Source of the DNA: JAAZNF01 sp964561025
GTDB lineage: Bacteria; Myxococcota; B64-G9
Reading direction: 5' to 3'
Assembly: GCA_964561025.1 (NCBI GenBank)
Contig: CAZLNM010000029.1
Coordinates: forward strand, 1 to 45,332
DNA length: 45,332 nucleotides
The notes below the pieces were generated by a model. That model saw only the letters and a program-made list of their open reading frames with translations. It had not been told where the DNA came from and did not search any database. This document shows, piece after piece, positions 29,631 to 39,200 of the stretch. The translations under genes were made by a program, and so were the position numbers. Each line of letters opens with the position of its first letter. The first letter of the stretch is position 1.

Positions 29631-31238
29631 ATGGCCGCCATGGAGATGTACGAGAAATCGCTGCGGGCCTTCTTGAAGCCCATCCTGCCGTTCCTTGATG
29701 ACAAGTCGGTCTCGGAGATCATGATCAACGGCCCGGAGGACATCTGGATCGAGCGCAAGGGCAAGCTCTACAAGACCGCGGCCCGCTTCAACCCCGAGGG
29801 CCTGGAGGCCGCCGCCCAGAACATGGCCCAGTACGTGGGCCGCATGATCAACCAGGAGCGCCCGCGCCTGGACGCGCGCCTGCCCGACGGCTCGCGCATC
29901 CACGTGGTGCTGCCGCCCATCGCGCGCAAGGGCACCACCATCTCCATCCGCAAGTTCTTCCCCGGCAAGCTCACCATCGCCCAGATGGTCGATTTCAAGT
30001 CGATGACCCGGGAGATGGCCCGCTTCATCGACGCCTGTGTGCAGACCCACCAGAACATCGTGGTGGCGGGCGGCACCGGCTCGGGCAAGACCACCCTGCT
30101 CAACGTGGTGAGCTCGCTCATCCCCAACGACGAGCGCATCCTGACCATCGAGGACTCGGCCGAGCTGCAGCTGGTGCAGGAGCACCTGGTGCCCTTCGAG
30201 GGCCGCCCGCCCGACAAGCACGGGCGCGGCCAGGTCACCATCGCCGACCTGCTGCACTCCTCGCTGCGCCTGCGCCCCGACCGCATCGTCATCGGCGAGG
30301 TGCGCGGGGGCGAGGCCTTCGACCTGATGCAGGCGCTGAACACCGGCCACTCCGGCTCCATGTGCACGGTGCACGCCAACTCGCCGGTGGACACCTGCCG
30401 GCGGCTGGAGTCGCTGTGCCTGATGAGCTCGGTGGAGATCCCCATGGTGGCGGTGCGGGCCCAGGTGGCCTCGGCGATCAACATCGTCATCTGCTGCGCC
30501 CGCTTCTCGGACGGCTCGCGGCGGCTGACCCACATCAGCGAGGTGCTGCCGCTCAACGAGAAGGGCGAGTACCGCACCCAGGACATCTTCGTGTACACCA
30601 TGACCGGCAAGGACGCGGACGGCCGGGTGCAGGGCTACCACGCGCCCACGGGCATCCTGCCCACCTTCTTCCACAAGCTCGCGGCGCACGGCTTCCCCGA
30701 GATGGACGAGAGTTTTTTCGATCCGGCCAGCTACGGCTACGAGCGCCCCCTCACCGCCGCGGTGCAGGAGTTCAAGATCCGTTTCATCCCGCGCCTGGCC
30801 GATGGCGTGGAGCGCGAGCCGGCGCGGCCGCTGCCGGCGGAGAAGAAGGCGGCCCTGGAGCGGGCTTTGCAGCGGGTGCTGGAGGAGCGGGACCTGACCC
30901 CGGCCCCGGTGGTGGCCACGCCCGCGCCGCCCCCCGACGCGCCGGCGGAGCCGCCGGCCCCGGACCCGGCCCCGCCCGAGCGCGAGAGTTCCAAGGTGTC
31001 CCGGCCGCCGGCCGAGGCGAAGCCGGAAGCGGGCGCGGCCCGCGAGACGTCCAAGGCCGGCCCGCCGCCGGGGGCCGGTGCCCGGGAGGACTCCAAGGTG
31101 TCGCGGCCGCCGGCCAGCGGTTCGGTGGCGCGCCAACTGCTCGGCCTGCGCAAGGAGAGCGAGCCCGCCCGCGGGCCCCGCCTGCTGGGCCTGCGCCCGA
31201 TCCGGCCCGAGAACAACAAGGACGGCGAGGAGAAGTGA
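29631..31238 (+). CDS. cpaF: CpaF/TadA-family secretion ATPase with a repetitive Pro-rich tail
   Basis: The 535-aa product carries the N-terminal domain (SVSEIMINGPEDIWIE, residues 26-41), Walker A GGTGSGKT (147-154), the Asp box LTIEDSAELQL (171-181), Walker B IVIGEVRGGEAFDLMQAL (219-236) and the His box HSGSMCTVHAN (240-250). It is therefore a complete hexameric motor of the type that powers Tad/Flp pilus assembly. Usual CpaF proteins end near residue 420-450; here about 120 further residues are Pro/Ala rich and repeat a short SKVSRPP or SKAGPPP motif three times. No TadB/TadC platform, secretin, TadZ or prepilin peptidase is adjacent; instead a one-TM protein follows 12 bp later. It is the only visible motor that could serve the Tad-like genes at 17130-21745. 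Confidence 0.9.
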   Translation: MAAMEMYEKSLRAFLKPILPFLDDKSVSEIMINGPEDIWIERKGKLYKTAARFNPEGLEAAAQNMAQYVGRMINQERPRLDARLPDGSRIHVVLPPIARKGTTISIRKFFPGKLTIAQMVDFKSMTREMARFIDACVQTHQNIVVAGGTGSGKTTLLNVVSSLIPNDERILTIEDSAELQLVQEHLVPFEGRPPDKHGRGQVTIADLLHSSLRLRPDRIVIGEVRGGEAFDLMQALNTGHSGSMCTVHANSPVDTCRRLESLCLMSSVEIPMVAVRAQVASAINIVICCARFSDGSRRLTHISEVLPLNEKGEYRTQDIFVYTMTGKDADGRVQGYHAPTGILPTFFHKLAAHGFPEMDESFFDPASYGYERPLTAAVQEFKIRFIPRLADGVEREPARPLPAEKKAALERALQRVLEERDLTPAPVVATPAPPPDAPAEPPAPDPAPPERESSKVSRPPAEAKPEAGAARETSKAGPPPGAGAREDSKVSRPPASGSVARQLLGLRKESEPARGPRLLGLRPIRPENNKDGEEK

Positions 31239-31250
31239 GCGGAGGGCGGC

Positions 31251-31718
31251 ATGGCGCGCAGTGAGGGAAAGCTCTCGGCCTTTCTGGGGGGATTGCGGGA
31301 CTTCTTCGCCAACCTCGTCCAGGACTTCCGCGAGTCCAACCGCTACTTCAAGTACAAGGTTCTCATCATCGGCGGCTACGTGGCGGTGGCCATCCTCACC
31401 CTGGCGGTGTTCATCCCCGGAGGCGAGCTGAACCAGATCGACGCCGAGGTGCGGCTGGCCAAGGCCGAGTACCTGGGCGGGCGCTACTTTTTGGTGCACA
31501 ACCAGTCCTCGCGCGACTGGAAGAACCTGGTGCTGACCCTGAACGGGACCTATCAGTTGCGCTGGCCGATGCTCCCGGCCCAGAAGAGCGCCTCCTTCCA
31601 CCTCAACCGTTTCCGGGACGGGGCCGGGCAAAAGCCTTCCGACGAGGTGGTGATCCAACGCCTGCGCATCGACTGCGATCGCGGCGCCTTCGAGCGCGTG
31701 TTCGAGCGGGCGCCGTGA
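31251..31718 (+). CDS. Single-pass membrane protein downstream of cpaF
   Basis: The 155-aa product has a cytoplasmic N-terminal helix (residues 1-35, LSAFLGGLRDFFANLVQDF), one transmembrane segment (about 38-56, VLIIGGYVAVAILTLAVFI) and a C-terminal extracytoplasmic beta-like domain of about 95 aa (AEYLGGRYFLVHNQSSRDW, NLVLTLNGTY, ASFHLNRF). I do not recognise the family. GGAGGGCGG precedes ATG 31251, 12 bp after the cpaF stop, so it is co-transcribed. It could anchor the ATPase tail or act as a small inner-membrane platform component; that is inference. Confidence 0.68.
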   Translation: MARSEGKLSAFLGGLRDFFANLVQDFRESNRYFKYKVLIIGGYVAVAILTLAVFIPGGELNQIDAEVRLAKAEYLGGRYFLVHNQSSRDWKNLVLTLNGTYQLRWPMLPAQKSASFHLNRFRDGAGQKPSDEVVIQRLRIDCDRGAFERVFERAP

Positions 31719-31724
31719 ATGGGT

Positions 31725-31754
31725 TTGCCTGGGCCCCCGTCTTCCGGATAGAAT
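31725..31754 (+). promoter_or_regulatory. Sigma-70-type promoter of the NADase-type domain protein
   Basis: The -35 is TTGCCT (31725-31730) and the -10 is TAGAAT (31749-31754, 5 of 6 consensus), with an 18-bp spacer. It starts right after the stop of the preceding gene, so the downstream gene can be expressed separately. Confidence 0.58.
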
Positions 31755-31787
31755 GCCTCGCCGAAGGTTGGCGACGGAGAACGACCG

Positions 31788-32459
31788 ATGAAGCGAACCT
31801 CGATTTTGTGGTTGGTCCTTTTCTTCTTGCTGTGCGCCGTCGGTGCCGCCCTGGCCCGCGCCCCGGCCAAGAAACCCGAGAAGAAGGACAAGAACCTCAA
31901 CCAGACCAAGATCATCCCCAAGAAGGCCTTCTACGAGGCGCTGGTCAAGCTGGCCAAGGACGAGCGGGTGCCCGTCGCTTCCTCGACCCTGGTGGAGAAG
32001 GGCCGCGGTGACGATTACTACGCAGCCGAGAAGATATTGGATCAGAACCCGGAGACGTTCTGGGCCGAGGGCGTGAAGGGCTCCGGCAAGAACGAGTGGG
32101 TGGCCTTCGCCATCGTCGAGGAGTCCACCCACCTGGAGATCACCCCGGGGGCGGGCCGGGAGCAGTTCGAGAACTTCAACCGGCCGAAGACCCTGCTGGT
32201 GGACATCTATCAGGTGAAGCTGCCCCAGAAGGACGACGAGTACGATCCCCAGTTCAAATGGCTGGGGCGGGCCACCTACAACTTCCAGGACAAGAACGTG
32301 CCGGTGGTGCAGCGCCTCCCCGTCCAGCTGCCCGAGCTGGCCATGGGGGTGCGCTCGATGTACGTGGGGGTGATCATCCTGCAGGACGTGTACCGCGGCC
32401 AGTTCGACGACACCGCCATCAACGAGATCAAGATCACCGCGGTGTGGGGCGCGGACTGA
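31788..32459 (+). CDS. Exported NADase-type glycan-binding (discoidin-like) domain protein
   Basis: The 223-aa product has a signal peptide (hydrophobic core residues 6-22, cut after ALA), then a Lys-rich linker, then one domain with ASSTLVEKG, YAAEKILDQNPETFWAEGVKGSGKNEWVAFAI (split by eye at PET) and a closing INEIKITAVWG. The pattern of substitution-tolerant Ser start, DxNPxTxW, GxGxxEW and NEIxI marks the F5/8-type-C-like fold seen as the NADase-type glycan-binding domain in bacterial exported proteins. It should bind a polysaccharide or cell-wall glycan outside the inner membrane; no catalytic domain is attached. GGAGAA precedes ATG 31788. It converges on the HicB-like gene with only 6 bp between the stops. 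Confidence 0.7.
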   Translation: MKRTSILWLVLFFLLCAVGAALARAPAKKPEKKDKNLNQTKIIPKKAFYEALVKLAKDERVPVASSTLVEKGRGDDYYAAEKILDQNPETFWAEGVKGSGKNEWVAFAIVEESTHLEITPGAGREQFENFNRPKTLLVDIYQVKLPQKDDEYDPQFKWLGRATYNFQDKNVPVVQRLPVQLPELAMGVRSMYVGVIILQDVYRGQFDDTAINEIKITAVWGAD

Positions 32460-32465
32460 GGCGGG

Positions 32466-33008
32466 TCACTCGTCGCGCTCGCCGCCGCGGCGGCGGGGCG
32501 GGCGGCGGGGATCGTCCAGCGAGCGCACGTACTCCAGGAAGTTGGCCTTGTCGTCCATCACGTTGAAGTAGCCCCGTCCCTCGCGCCGGCCGCGGCGCCC
32601 GTCGCGGTTGCCGTCGCGGAACCCCTCGCGGCCCCGGCCCTCGCGCGGCCCGCGGGAGAAGCGGCCCTGTTGCCGCTGGCTCAGGCCGGCCGAGAGCAGC
32701 TCGGCGCACAGCATCCCCAGCTCCACGTTCTCCTGGCGGGCCTGGATGCTCAGCTCCCGGTGCAGAGAAGCGCTGACCTGGATCTCCAGCTTGCCGTCGA
32801 ACTCCCGCCCGTCCATGGGCACCGGCATCTCGCGCCCGGTGTCGGCCGCCTCGCGGAAGGCCTTCTCCAGGGCGGCCTCGGCCGCCTGCAGCGCCTCGGG
32901 GCGGGTGGCGCCCTCGGCCACCACATCGTCGAGCTCCGGGATGCGGGCGATGAACTTCTGCTTGTCGTTGTCGTAGGCGATGGTCAATCGGAATCCGTCA
33001 CGGATCAT
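32466..33008 (-). CDS. HicB-like antitoxin-fold protein with Arg/Gly-rich tail, no HicA partner
   Basis: ATG 33008 is chosen because GGAGGAGAGG lies upstream. The 180-aa product has an N-terminal partial-RNase-H HicB fold (FRLTIAYDNDKQKFIARIPELDDVVAEG, with the helix RPEALQAAEAALEKAF), then a ribbon-helix-helix DNA-binding segment (KLEIQVSASLHRELSIQARQENVELGMLCAEL, residues 73-104). Residues 116-147 are an RG-rich stretch (RFSRGPREGRGREG and DGRRGRREGRG), and a short acidic end follows. HicB normally neutralises the mRNA nuclease HicA encoded next to it; no small HicA-like gene exists on either side. It may be a solitary regulator, and the RG-rich stretch suggests RNA or nucleic-acid binding. 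Confidence 0.75.
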   Translation of the reverse strand: MIRDGFRLTIAYDNDKQKFIARIPELDDVVAEGATRPEALQAAEAALEKAFREAADTGREMPVPMDGREFDGKLEIQVSASLHRELSIQARQENVELGMLCAELLSAGLSQRQQGRFSRGPREGRGREGFRDGNRDGRRGRREGRGYFNVMDDKANFLEYVRSLDDPRRPPRRRGGERDE

Positions 33009-33027
33009 GATCCTCTCCTCCATGGTT

Positions 33028-33056
33028 CCCGACAGAAGACGCGCGCCGCTGTCGGG
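33028..33056. promoter_or_regulatory. Inverted repeat CCCGACAG-N13-CTGTCGGG in the HicB-like leader
   Basis: Two perfect 8-bp arms are separated by 13 bp. The repeat starts just beyond the -10 box (33070-33065) and covers the expected transcription start and leader. It is a likely autoregulatory operator for the ribbon-helix-helix domain, or a leader hairpin that hides nothing of the ribosome site (33010-33019). Confidence 0.5.
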
Positions 33057-33064
33057 CGGGCCTC

Positions 33065-33094
33065 TCTCTAGCACGGGCGCGCCCGCCAAGTCAA
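33065..33094 (-). promoter_or_regulatory. Sigma-70-type promoter of the HicB-like gene
   Basis: The -35 is TTGACT (33094-33089) and the -10 is TAGAGA (33070-33065), with an 18-bp spacer. The start would be near 33058, beside the inverted repeat. Confidence 0.45.
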
Positions 33095-33129
33095 AACGCT
33101 GATGCGGCCGGCCGGCGCCGGTCAAAAAA

Positions 33130-33159
33130 TGGACCCGCCGAAAAACCTCGTGCTACAAT
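33130..33159 (+). promoter_or_regulatory. Sigma-70-type promoter of the giant TPR gene
   Basis: The -35 is TGGACC (33130-33135, 4 of 6) and the -10 is TACAAT (33154-33159), with an 18-bp spacer. The leader to ATG 33214 is about 48 nt. Confidence 0.45.
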
Positions 33160-33213
33160 CCGCTCGCGATCCGGTAAGGTGCGGTATCGCAAGCAGAAAC
33201 GGGCCAGGTGCGC

Positions 33214-36200
33214 ATGTCCGAACAGGACGGCAAGCCACAGATTCTCCCGGATCCGGCACAGGAGGGATCCCAACGCCAGGGCAACTCCTTGGGGTTCGAT
33301 CTCGAGTTCTCCGACGGGTTGGCCCAGGTGAGCCTGCGCGATCGCAGGCTGGCCGGCGGGGTGGTGCTGGAGCGGTTGCGGCTCGAGATCCCTTCGGTGC
33401 GTTTCCCCTTCGACGTGAGCGGCGGAGCGGAGCGTTTCCGCCACCAGCGCTGCCGGCTGCTGGAGATGCGCCTTTCGCTGGCGGAGAAAGATCTGGAGTC
33501 GTTGTTGCTCGGCGCGCTGGATCCGGCGCGCCACGGCATCCGGGAGCCGCGCCTGTCGCTGGAAGAAGGCTTCGGGCGGCTCGAGGGGACGTTCGTCTCC
33601 GGGGAGCAGACGGCGCCGTTCTCGTTGCGGTTCTTTTTGCAGACCGGGGCGGGCCTGGGGATCCGCGTGCTGCTCGCGGACATCCGCTTCTTCGGCTGGG
33701 TGAGCGAGGTGCCGCTCATGCTGGCGGTGCGGCTGGCCCAGGCGCTCAAGCCGCTGTCGCTGCGGGCTGTGGCGCCGGCGGTGCTCGAGCTCGACCCGGT
33801 GTCCGATCTGCTGCGGCGGCTGCTGCCCCGGCACGGCTGGAAGATCCCGGATCTGGAGGAGGCGCGGGTGCTGCAAGCCCGCATCCACCGCGGGCGGCTG
33901 CTGGTCGTGGTGCGCCGGCCGGGGTTCAGCGCGGAGCGAGAGCCGGCCGTGACGGCCGAGCCGCCGGAGATCTTGCGCGAGGCTACCTCCTTTGCCGCCC
34001 AGGCCGAGATCTTCGCCGAGGCCGAGCGGGCCCTGGCCGAGGGGCGCCTGCCGGTGGCCCGCGCCTTGTACCTGGGCCGGGGCAGCGTCGAGCCCGCCGG
34101 GGAGCTGCCGGCGCGGCGTCTGCTGGAGATCGCCCTGGCTCGCCCGGAGCACTTCGCCGATCTGGAGCCGGCCGTCGATGACGCGCTGCGGTTCCACCCG
34201 GGGTTCGTTCCGGCCCTGCTGGCGCGGGCGGTGATGCTGGAGAAGACCGCGCAGGCGCTGGCGGCCGAGGCTTATCGCGCGGTGGGCGAGGCCTGCGCCG
34301 GGCGCGGCGAGCGGCGGGATGCGGTGTTGGCCCTGGACCGGGCGGTCGAGCTGTGGCGCCCTCGCGACGTGGCGCAGGCCATCGCCTGCGCCGAGCGGAT
34401 CCTGGCGCTCGATCCGGATCACCCGGCGACGCTGCGCCGGCTCCTGGACCTGTACTCCGAGGCCGGCCGCCATTACCGGGCGGTGCGGGTCGGGCTGCGC
34501 CTGCTCAAGCTCCTGAACGAGCCAGCGGAGGTGGCCGCCTGCCACCGGCGCATCGGCTCGCTCTACCTCGCGCATTTCCAGGACCCGGAGCGGGCGCGCC
34601 GGCACCTGGAGGCGGCCCTGGAGTACGACCCGGCCGACCTGGAAGCGCTGGAACTTCTGGTGCGTATTCAGCGCGATCGCGGCCAGCCGGCGCGCGCGGC
34701 GGCGTTGCTGGAGCGGGTGGTGGAGCTGGCCCGGCAGAGGCAGGACCCGCGACAGCTGCAATTCCGGCTGGAGGCCGCCCGTATCTGGGAGGAGGACCTG
34801 GACGATCCGGCCGCCGCCCTGGTGCAGTACCAGCGGGTGCTGGAGGAGCAACCGGATCACCTGCACTCGCTCTACCGGGCCGGCGCCCTGGCGGCCCGCT
34901 CCGGTCTGTGGGAACGCGCGGTAGAGTACCTGGGCCGGCTGCTCGACCTGCAACAGGCCGGCCGTCCCTCGCCGGACGAGGTGATCACCTCCGCCTGTCT
35001 GATCCTGGGCCGGGGTTACCTCAAGCTCCCCGGCGGTGCCGCCGAGGCCCGGATCTTCCTCGACCGGGCCGTCGAGCTCGCGCCGCGGGACATCACGGTG
35101 TGGAACGAGCTGGAGAGGCTCGATCGCGAGGAGCAGAACCACGCCGATCTGTTGCGGGTGTTGGAGCACAAGGCCGAGCTGTGCGAGCGGCCGGAAGAAG
35201 CGCTGGGCATCGTCCTGGAGGCCGCCCGCCTGGCGGAGCGGGCCGTGGCCGATCGCGGCCGCGCCGAGAGGTTGTACCGGCGGGTGCTGGAGCTTGCGCC
35301 GGCGAACGAGGAGGCGCTGGAGTCTCTGTCGCTCATGCTGCGCGAGAGCCGGCGCTCGGAGGAGCTGGCCGAGCTGCTCGAACGCTCGGCCGCGGGCATC
35401 TCCGACCCCCGTCGAGCCGCCTCCGTGCTGTCCGAACTGGCCCAGTTGCGCCTCGCGCTCGACGATGAGGACGGCGCGGTGGCGGCGCTGGAAAGCGCCC
35501 TGACGCGCGAGCCGGGCAACGCCCGCATCCGGGAGTCCCTGCTTCTTCTCTTGCGCGAGCCGGGTCGCGAGGCGGCCTTCGTCGAGCAGGTCGGCCGGAT
35601 GGACGCGACGGTCGTAGATGGGAAAACGCTCGGGGCCTTGTGGCAGGAGCGGGCCGAGCGGCAGCGGGGCGCGCTCCATGACCTCGCGGGGGCCTTCTCC
35701 AGCCTGCAGCGGGCCCTGGAGTTCGATCCCGATCGCCGCCCGGTCTGGCACCTGCTGGCCGAGCTGGCCGAGGCGGCCGAGCAGTGGCCGGAGGCGCGCC
35801 GGGCCCTGCGCCGCTTGATGGAGTTCGAGGAGCCGTTGTCGCCGGAGGAATCCAAGGCGTTGTGGAGACGGCTGGCCCGGGTCGAGCACCGCCTGGAGAA
35901 CCGCGACGCGGCCATCGCGGCCCTGCAAGAGCTCGCCCGCCTGGACCCCCGCGATCCCTCCGTGGACTGGCTGTTCGAACTGCTCCGTGACGACAACCGC
36001 TTTGCGGACCTGGCCGAGGCCTACCAGCGGCGGGCCCTGGCCTTGTCGGGCGAGGAGGCGGCCACCTTGTTCACCGCCTCCGCCGCCTTGCTGGCGGAGA
36101 AGCTTTCGCGCTTTGAAGAATCGGCCGAGGCCTACCGGCGGGCCGTGGACGCCGCGCCCGAGAGCCCGGCCGCGCCCGCCCGGCTGGCCTCGCTGCAGCG

Positions 36201-39200
36201 AGTCTTGACCGGGTTGCAGCGCTTCGAGGCGGTGGCCGAGGTGCTGCGCCAACGCATCGAGCGAGCGGCGCCACGGGAGCGGCCGGCCATGTGGTTGGCG
36301 CTGGGGGCCCTGCGCGAGGCTCGTCTGGGTGACGCGCCTGGGGCGGAGGAGTGCTTCGGCGAGGCCCTGCGCGGGGACCCCGAGTATCTGCCGGCCTTGC
36401 TGCTGCTCTCCCGGCGCGCCTTCGAGCGGCGCGACTTCGAGAAGGTGCTCGAGCTGTGCGCGCGGGCGCTGCGGGTCGGGGCCGAGCGGGGGACCCTGGC
36501 CGGCGAGCGGCGCGCCGCCGTGGCATTGGACGCAGCCCGCGCCGCCTGGGAGCTCGAGCGTTACCCGGAGGCGCGGGACCGTTACTGGGAGTACCTGGAG
36601 TGCTACGCCGCCAGGCAGTTCCAGGGCGCGGCGCACGAGAGCTTCGAGCGGCTGGAACTTTTGCTGCGCGAGGTTCGGGACTTCGAGCGGCTGGCCCTGC
36701 TGTACCGGCGCTGGCTGGGAACCGGGGCCACCGCCGAGCGGCAGGCGGGCCTGGAGCGCAGCCTGGCGCTGCTCCTGTTCGATCACCTGGAGCAACCGGA
36801 GGAGGCCATCCGCTTGCTGGGGCAGCGGGTGCAGGCATCTGCGCAAGATCAGGACGCGGTGCGCGACTATTTGCGCCTGCTGCGCGAATCCGGCCGGTTC
36901 GAGGCGCTGGCCGCCTTGCTGGAGGAGCAGGCCGATCAGGCCGGCGATGAGCGGGAGCGCCTCTCCCGGCGCGAGGAGCTGGCGGAGCTCTACCAGCTTC
37001 GCTTGGGGCGTCCGGAGGAAGCCGCCCGTCACCTGAGGACGCTGCTCCAGCGTGGCTACGCTCCGGCCCGCGAGCGCCTCGTCGCGATCTGTCGCCAGGA
37101 GGGCTGGCACGCCGAGCTGGTCGAGCTGTTGCGGGCCCAGGCCGATGCGGCGTCCGATCCCTCCGAGGCGGCCAACCTGTTGATCGAGGCGGCGCAGCTT
37201 TCGCGGGATCGGCTGCGAGATCCGGCGCTCGCCCGCACCTGCCTGGAACGGGCGCGGGAACTCTCGCCGCGGCCGGAGATCGCGCTGCAGTTGATCGAGC
37301 TGTATTCCGAAGGCGAAGAGGTCGAGCGACGCCTCGAGCTTCTGCGAGAGGCGGTCCAGGCCGCGGAGGACCCGGAGGAGCGCCGCACCTGCCTGCTCCG
37401 ATTCGCCTCGCTGTGCAAAACCCGGCCGGAGGGCCGGGCCGAGGCCATCGATGCGCTGCGGGAGGCCTGGGACATCCGCCCCGACGCCACGCTCGCCATG
37501 CAGCTGCAGCCGCTGCTGGAGCAGGCGCAGGACTTCGACGGCGTGGCCGATCTCGAGGAATTTTTGGTGGACGAGGCCCCGGACGACGCCGAGCGGGCCC
37601 GCCGGGTGCACCGCCTGGGCCTGCTCTACCGCGACCGGCTGGAAACCCCCGAACGCGCCGAGGAAGCCTTCGCGCAGGCCACGCGCTGGGACCCGAAGGC
37701 GCCCGACCACTGGCGGGAGCTGTGTGCGTTGCTGTGGCAACGCCAGGCCTGGGAGGATTTCCTCATCGCCGCGCAGGCGCTGGTGGAGTTGCTGGAGCCG
37801 GGGCGGGAGAGGGGGGAACTCCTGGGCCGCATGGCGCTGGCCCGGCTGCGCACCGGCCAGCGCTGGGGAGAGGTCCGCGCGCTGGCCGAGCGGGCGAGCG
37901 GCGAGAGCGAATCCCCGGACGCGGTGTGGTCGGAGCTGGCCCAGGTTGCGGAGCAGCTCGAGCGGCCCGCCGATGCCGCCGGGGCGTTGGAGGAGCTGCT
38001 CCAGCGAAATCCCCCCTCGCAGACCGGTTTGCTGCGCCGCCTGCTGAGCCTCCGTCTGCGCGCCTCAGACGACGCGGGCGCGGTGTCGGCCTGCGAGCGG
38101 TTGTTGGATCGCGAGCCGCTCGACGGTGCGGCCCTGGCCACGCTACAGAACCTCTACCGCCGCCTGGGACGCCACCGCGACCTGGCGCGGCTGCTCTCCG
38201 AGCAGGCCGAGCGTCTGGCGGGGGACGAGGCGGCGGCGGTCTGGCTGGAGGCAGCCACCAGCCTGGAACAAGCGGACGACGGCGCCGGCGCGGAGCAGTT
38301 GCTGCGACGGGCGTTGTCGCTCCTTCCGCAGCATACGGGGCTCCAGCAGCGGCGCATCGCGCTGCTTCACCGCCTGCAGGCGCTGGATGAGCTGGAGGAG
38401 TGGCTCCCGCAGCTGAGCGATGCCGTGTTGCAACAGGAAGAGGCGCGGGGCGCGGTGGAGACGCTGTGGCAGGCGCGGCACGACCAAGGCGACGACGAGC
38501 GCCGCCTGGCCCGCTGCCGGCTGGTGCTGCGGAGCCTGCCCGACCACGCCCCGGCGTTGCAGCAGGCCGCGGAACTCTCGGAGTCCCTGGGGCAAGCGGA
38601 GGAGGCGGAGCTCTACTGGCAACGGCTGGATCCGGTGGTGCGGGACCCCGATCCTTCGCTGCGGGAGAAGCTGGATCTCAAGCTCGCGGCGCTCGACTTC
38701 GCCCGCGGGCGGCCCGAGGAGGCCGAGCGGCGGCTCCGGCGCTGCCTGGCGAGTCGGCCCGATCACCCCGAGGCCCGGTCGCTGCTGCACAAGATCTTCA
38801 CCGGCGCGCGGCGGTTCGCCGATCAGGTGGAGCTGCTCCTCTCCGAAGCCGAGCGCACCACGGATGCGAGCGAGCGCATCGAGAAGTGGCTCCAGGCCGC
38901 CGGGTTGTTGGAGCGGGAGCTGGGGGATCCGCAGGGCGCCATCCGCGTGCTGCGGCGGGTGGTCGGCGCCGAGCCCGGTTCGGTGGATGCCTGGCGGCGG
39001 CTGGCCCAGCTCTACCGGCTGGTGGACGAGCCGGCCAACCAGCACGAGGCCTGGCTGCGCATCGCGCGGATGGCCCCGGAGGGCGAGCGGCTGGCCGCGC
39101 TGCAGAAGGCCGCGCGCCTGGCCGAGGAGGTGCTGCGCGATCCGCTGGCCGCCCGCTCCACCTGGGAGTCGTTGCTGGAGCTGGATCCGCGCCAGCGGGA

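Noticed and set aside
29631..31238. PilB/PilT or type IV secretion VirB11 identity for the ATPase
   Set aside because: The N-terminal SVSEIMINGPEDIWIE segment and the RPDRIVIGEVRGGEAFDL core are of the CpaF/TadA group, and no PilB zinc motif or VirB neighbours exist.
32466..33214. HicAB toxin-antitoxin pair
   Set aside because: No small HicA-like frame exists on either side; the neighbours are the NADase-type protein and the giant TPR gene.
33091..37740. 1549-codon open frame antisense to the giant TPR gene
   Set aside because: Gln/Leu/Pro/Arg-rich shadow of the TPR codons, no start signal or domain; the plus-strand frame has clear TPR periodicity.
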